Source of the DNA: Epiperipatus broadwayi
Taxonomy: Eukaryota > Onychophora > Udeonychophora > Euonychophora > Peripatidae
Direction of reading: 5' to 3'
Assembly: GCA_028023455.1 (NCBI GenBank)
Contig: JAQFVV010000184.1
Location: 372,001 to 436,000 of the forward strand
DNA length: 64,000 nt
Shown piece by piece: positions 60,961 to 64,000 of the stretch. Made by a program: the position numbers and the translations under genes. The first letter of the stretch is position 1, and every line of letters begins with the position of its first letter. The notes beneath the pieces are model-generated. The model was not told where the DNA came from and ran no database searches. It saw only the letters and a program-made list of their open reading frames with translations.

Positions 60961-61680
60961 TATCTCTCATTTCTTCTAATGATCTTTTTAAGAATATTAT
61001 AAATTACTCTATATTTAGATTAAAATGTTTAAACAAGGAAATAGATATCTGATTATAATAATTAAACGAAAAGTTAAAAATTTACACAATATATAAATGC
61101 TTTTTTAAATAAAAGAGGATTAAAATTCAAAAAATAACTCATTATCAAACAAAAAATACAAAATGGTAAAAAGTTTTTTTTTTTTTTTCAACTTCACATT
61201 TTTAAAGAATAAAAAGAAAAAAGTCATTTATTATCAAATTTCATTTAAATTTTTTTAAAAGAATGAAAAAAGATTACAAGAATAATTTTACTATTTAAAT
61301 TACTTTTTTTAAAACTTGAAATAAAAAAAATGCAAAAAAAAAAAAAAAAACCCAACCCGCATATAAATCGTAGTATATAATTTTATTTTAATTGTAAGGG
61401 TTTTATTAGCATTAAAGATTACAAAGAACTTATATCCAATTTATAAAAAAAAATAGAACATTAGATAATAAAGAAATTGTTTATAAAGAAATTGAAATAC
61501 ATCAAGTGAATAATATGAATAGATACAAATATAAATGATTGTTAACCGAGTATAAGGATAAATATCGTAGCGTAAGTAATAATATTAAAACATACATTTA
61601 CAGAGTGCTATGAAAAACATGTCAATTTTGCAAATCATTATCATTTTTAAATATTATCAAAAAATTGTAGGATAAAATTC
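60961..61680. other. AT-rich non-coding stretch
   Basis: Poly(T) near 61176-61189 and poly(A) near 61334-61350; no gene recognised. Confidence 0.6.
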
Positions 61681-61890
61681 TCCCAGTGTAATCTCCTTTT
61701 TGGCTAACTATAGTTTCTTTTTTTTTCATATTATTTCAGCAAGCTTTGTTATGCACCCAACCTATATGTCGTCTTTTCATAGATTTTTAAAAATGCTTTG
61801 GGATACATTTAAGATTTCTTCTGCCCATTTATTAACATCTCCTTTGACAACATGTTCACTGCAACTCTATTTTGGTCTCTTAATTAAGAT
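61681..61890 (-). pseudogene. RTE-type LINE C-terminal fragment
   Basis: On the minus strand IKRPKxSCSEHVVKGDVNKW, then AEEILNVSQSIFKNL and GCITKLA align with IKRLKWSWAGHIARRDDNRW, TIEILNWIPRDCKRP and the following region of the element at 25331. Diverged, with stops and a poly(T) run. Confidence 0.65.
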
Positions 61891-62200
61891 ATAAAAATAG
61901 GAGATGTATGTTAATAAACAGCCTATCAATATTTATTTATCTTACAAATAGTCATAGTAATAATGGCTATAACAATAACATGGAATGAGTAATGTAAAAG
62001 TTGTGTACTTGAGTCCCTTAAAGTCAGAGAGAAATCAAATGAACTTTTATATAAAAATAAATTTTTAGATCTAAAATTTTATCTTTCCAATGTTTTTTTT
62101 TATTTATGAAGATTAATTGTTTGTATAAAAATATTACAAATAGTAAAAACCATCTATTATATATTGTTTATCTGAAAGTTTGTAATAATTGTATTTTAGA

Positions 62201-62850
62201 AGTAATAATTATATGATGGATTATTTCTACATTTAATATAAAATGTTAAAATTTTTTTTTAAAAATTCAAATGTTATTTAAACTTTTTTAAAGACATTCA
62301 ATTGTTAGAAATAACACACAAATTAATATATAACATAATGTTTTGAATGGACATATATTTCTCTTTTTTTCAAGTGTTGCTGGCCTGACTAGTAACAGTA
62401 TTAGCATAGGACCCAAATCTTTAGATTCATGAATATTGAATTTAAGATGAGATTCTAATCAACTAGTATATTATATCACAAGAAACAATCTGTAGAAATT
62501 TCAAATACTTTCCTATGAGGGTAGCAAGGGGATCTTCATAGATAAGTATTTGAAATTTCTACTGATTATTGCGTTTTCTAGAATAGCCTAGTTAGTTAGA
62601 ATCTCACCTTAAATACAATACTAATTTAAAAGTCCCAGTTAAGTTTCCATTCTAATTCTATATTATTTTAGGCCAACAACATCTGAAGAGAAGAGAGGAG
62701 TATAATACCATATGATACATTGTTGTATAATCTGTATGCTACTATTATTAGCAGAATGCATTAAAAAAGTTTAAATAAAGTGTGAACTTTTTAAGACATT
62801 TAACAATTAATGTTAGATAATAAAAATAGTCCAACATATAATTATTATCT
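62201..62850. mobile_element. Foldback repeat family B, copy with paired tRNA-like arms
   Basis: Left end AGTAATAATTATATGATGGA matches the reverse complement of the right end, AGATAATAATTATATGTTGG. In the left arm, reverse strand, CTAGTTGATTAGAATCTCAT, and in the right arm, forward strand, CTAGTTAGTTAGAATCTCAC, are inverted copies of one tRNA D-arm-like sequence. CAAGTGTTGCTGGCCTGA on the left corresponds to GGCCAACAACATCTGAAG on the right. About 650 bp, non-coding. Confidence 0.75.
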
Positions 62851-63914
62851 CTATATATTGTCTTCTTTGATTATGTGTTCATCTACATAATTTATATTTT
62901 TGTCTAAATTGTTCTATTGCTATCTAGTTTTCAGATGCACATGGAAACTCTGGAATTTATTTATTTTGCATTATATTGTATACAATTAAATGTAATGTTT
63001 TATTACTTACAAAATCAATAAAGATTTGATAGCAGAGCTATATCCACATCCTAGCTTCTTGATATTAAATTTCAGTGGAAAGGAGCTTTGGGTTTTCACT
63101 TTCACACTCAAAAGCAACTTTTAATTCAAAACCCCAAGCCAGCTCTGTTATACAGACATTAGGTTAGCAATTATATATATATTTTAAGTTCTAGGTTTTA
63201 TGTTATCTATAGAAACATTGTATTCTTTGTCTACAATTAATATAAGTCTGAGGTTAATAAAGTATATAGCTACTAGTCTAATATCATATCTAAATAACTG
63301 TACAACAAAGTTGGCTTAGATTCAGATCTTGGAGTGATTTTCAATTAGAGACAATTACCTTGATACTATAAACAGGTAAAATTAATTGCTGGATGTGCAA
63401 AAGCAACTTCAAAACTTCTCACTGATGAAGCAACTAGGTAAAATATAGTTTACAGATGTGAATAAAATATTACCATTTACTGTTCATGATTACTAAAGTT
63501 TATAAAGATGATTTATTGAAAAGTGAATTACTATTTCTAAAACTATTAAAGCAGCTATATTGACAATTATAATAATTTATCAAAAAATGTTTCCATGAAA
63601 TATTGATACCAAAAATATTATCAAATAAATTATAAAAGAAAAACTGTGCAAAGAAAGCTAACTATTAGATGTTAAAGGTAGCCAAAAAATTTATATATTA
63701 AGAAAATCTAAATATTGCATAGGAGGGCTTAAGATTTTAATTGTAGAGACAGTGACATAGAAGCATATAAATTAGAATAAGAAAATGGAATGCAAAGACA
63801 TGAGTTGGCAAGAATTCATTTGCTCTGCCTATGTTTTGCATGAAAAATTAAATGACAATAATTAATTAACAAAAATATTAACAACAATAAAAGACATTTA
63901 CTAAGTAGTATATT
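62851..63914. other. AT-rich non-coding stretch
   Basis: No gene or repeat family recognised. Confidence 0.55.
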
Positions 63915-63967
63915 TGATGATGATGATGATGATTATTATTATTATTATTATTATGATGATGATGATG
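63915..63967. repeat. Compound (GAT)n(TTA)n(GAT)n microsatellite
   Basis: About six GAT, seven ATT/TTA and six GAT units in a row, just before the window end. RTE LINEs end in GAT repeats, so it might mark an old LINE tail, but no LINE sequence was seen next to it. Confidence 0.9.
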
Positions 63968-64000
63968 TTTCAAAGGAATTTTATTCAAAAAAGAAAATTT

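Overview
This is a strongly AT-rich metazoan-type nuclear window. It has long homopolymer and microsatellite runs, no operon structure, a very low density of open reading frames, and a layered population of eukaryotic transposable elements: RTE-type and L1-like LINEs, a Gypsy-type LTR element, tRNA-derived SINEs, a hAT MITE and several foldback MITEs. The repertoire suggests an invertebrate animal with a repeat-rich genome. I cannot name the species from the sequence.

Left part (1-11 kb). A decayed LINE reverse transcriptase on the + strand (1-740) carries an internal tandem duplication. A degraded Gypsy-like element follows (3604 to about 6183+) with LTR, gag, protease and a pol 3' remnant; a partial or solo copy of its LTR lies at 9071-9660. 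Two copies of one tRNA-derived SINE (6903-6990 and 9735-9842) each have a target-site duplication. Short 3' fragments of the RTE LINE are at 2385-2600 and 8936-9061.

Middle part (11-48 kb). Mostly AT-rich non-coding DNA. The best-preserved element is a near full-length RTE-clade LINE on the minus strand (25317-28563), flanked by a perfect 12-bp target-site duplication. Around it are a 369-bp hAT MITE (20607-20975), a nearly complete long-hairpin MITE (42831-43174) with a half copy at 21308-21506, a second foldback family (35226-35498 and two single arms), and a third foldback family with tRNA-like segments (11322, 36113, 55283, 60564 and 62201). A degenerate tandem array is at 30300-30680.

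Right part (48-64 kb). An L1-like LINE (48579-52770, minus) keeps recognisable endonuclease, reverse transcriptase and C-terminal regions in broken frames. Just downstream is the only plausible host gene: a tiny two-exon candidate on the + strand (53130-53447) with start, splice sites, stop and AATAAA. Two tRNA-like relics follow. At 55.9-58.6 kb, remnants of two different LINE families are interleaved, as if one had inserted into the other. A perfect (AAT)n tract of about 227 bp is at 59979-60205.

Nothing here works as a pathway. The window reads as intergenic or intronic sequence built by successive transposition, with three or four weak exon candidates (22400-22491, 22682-22722, 39279-39323, 53130-53447) that need transcript evidence. 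Translations were done by eye, so boundaries of degraded elements are approximate.
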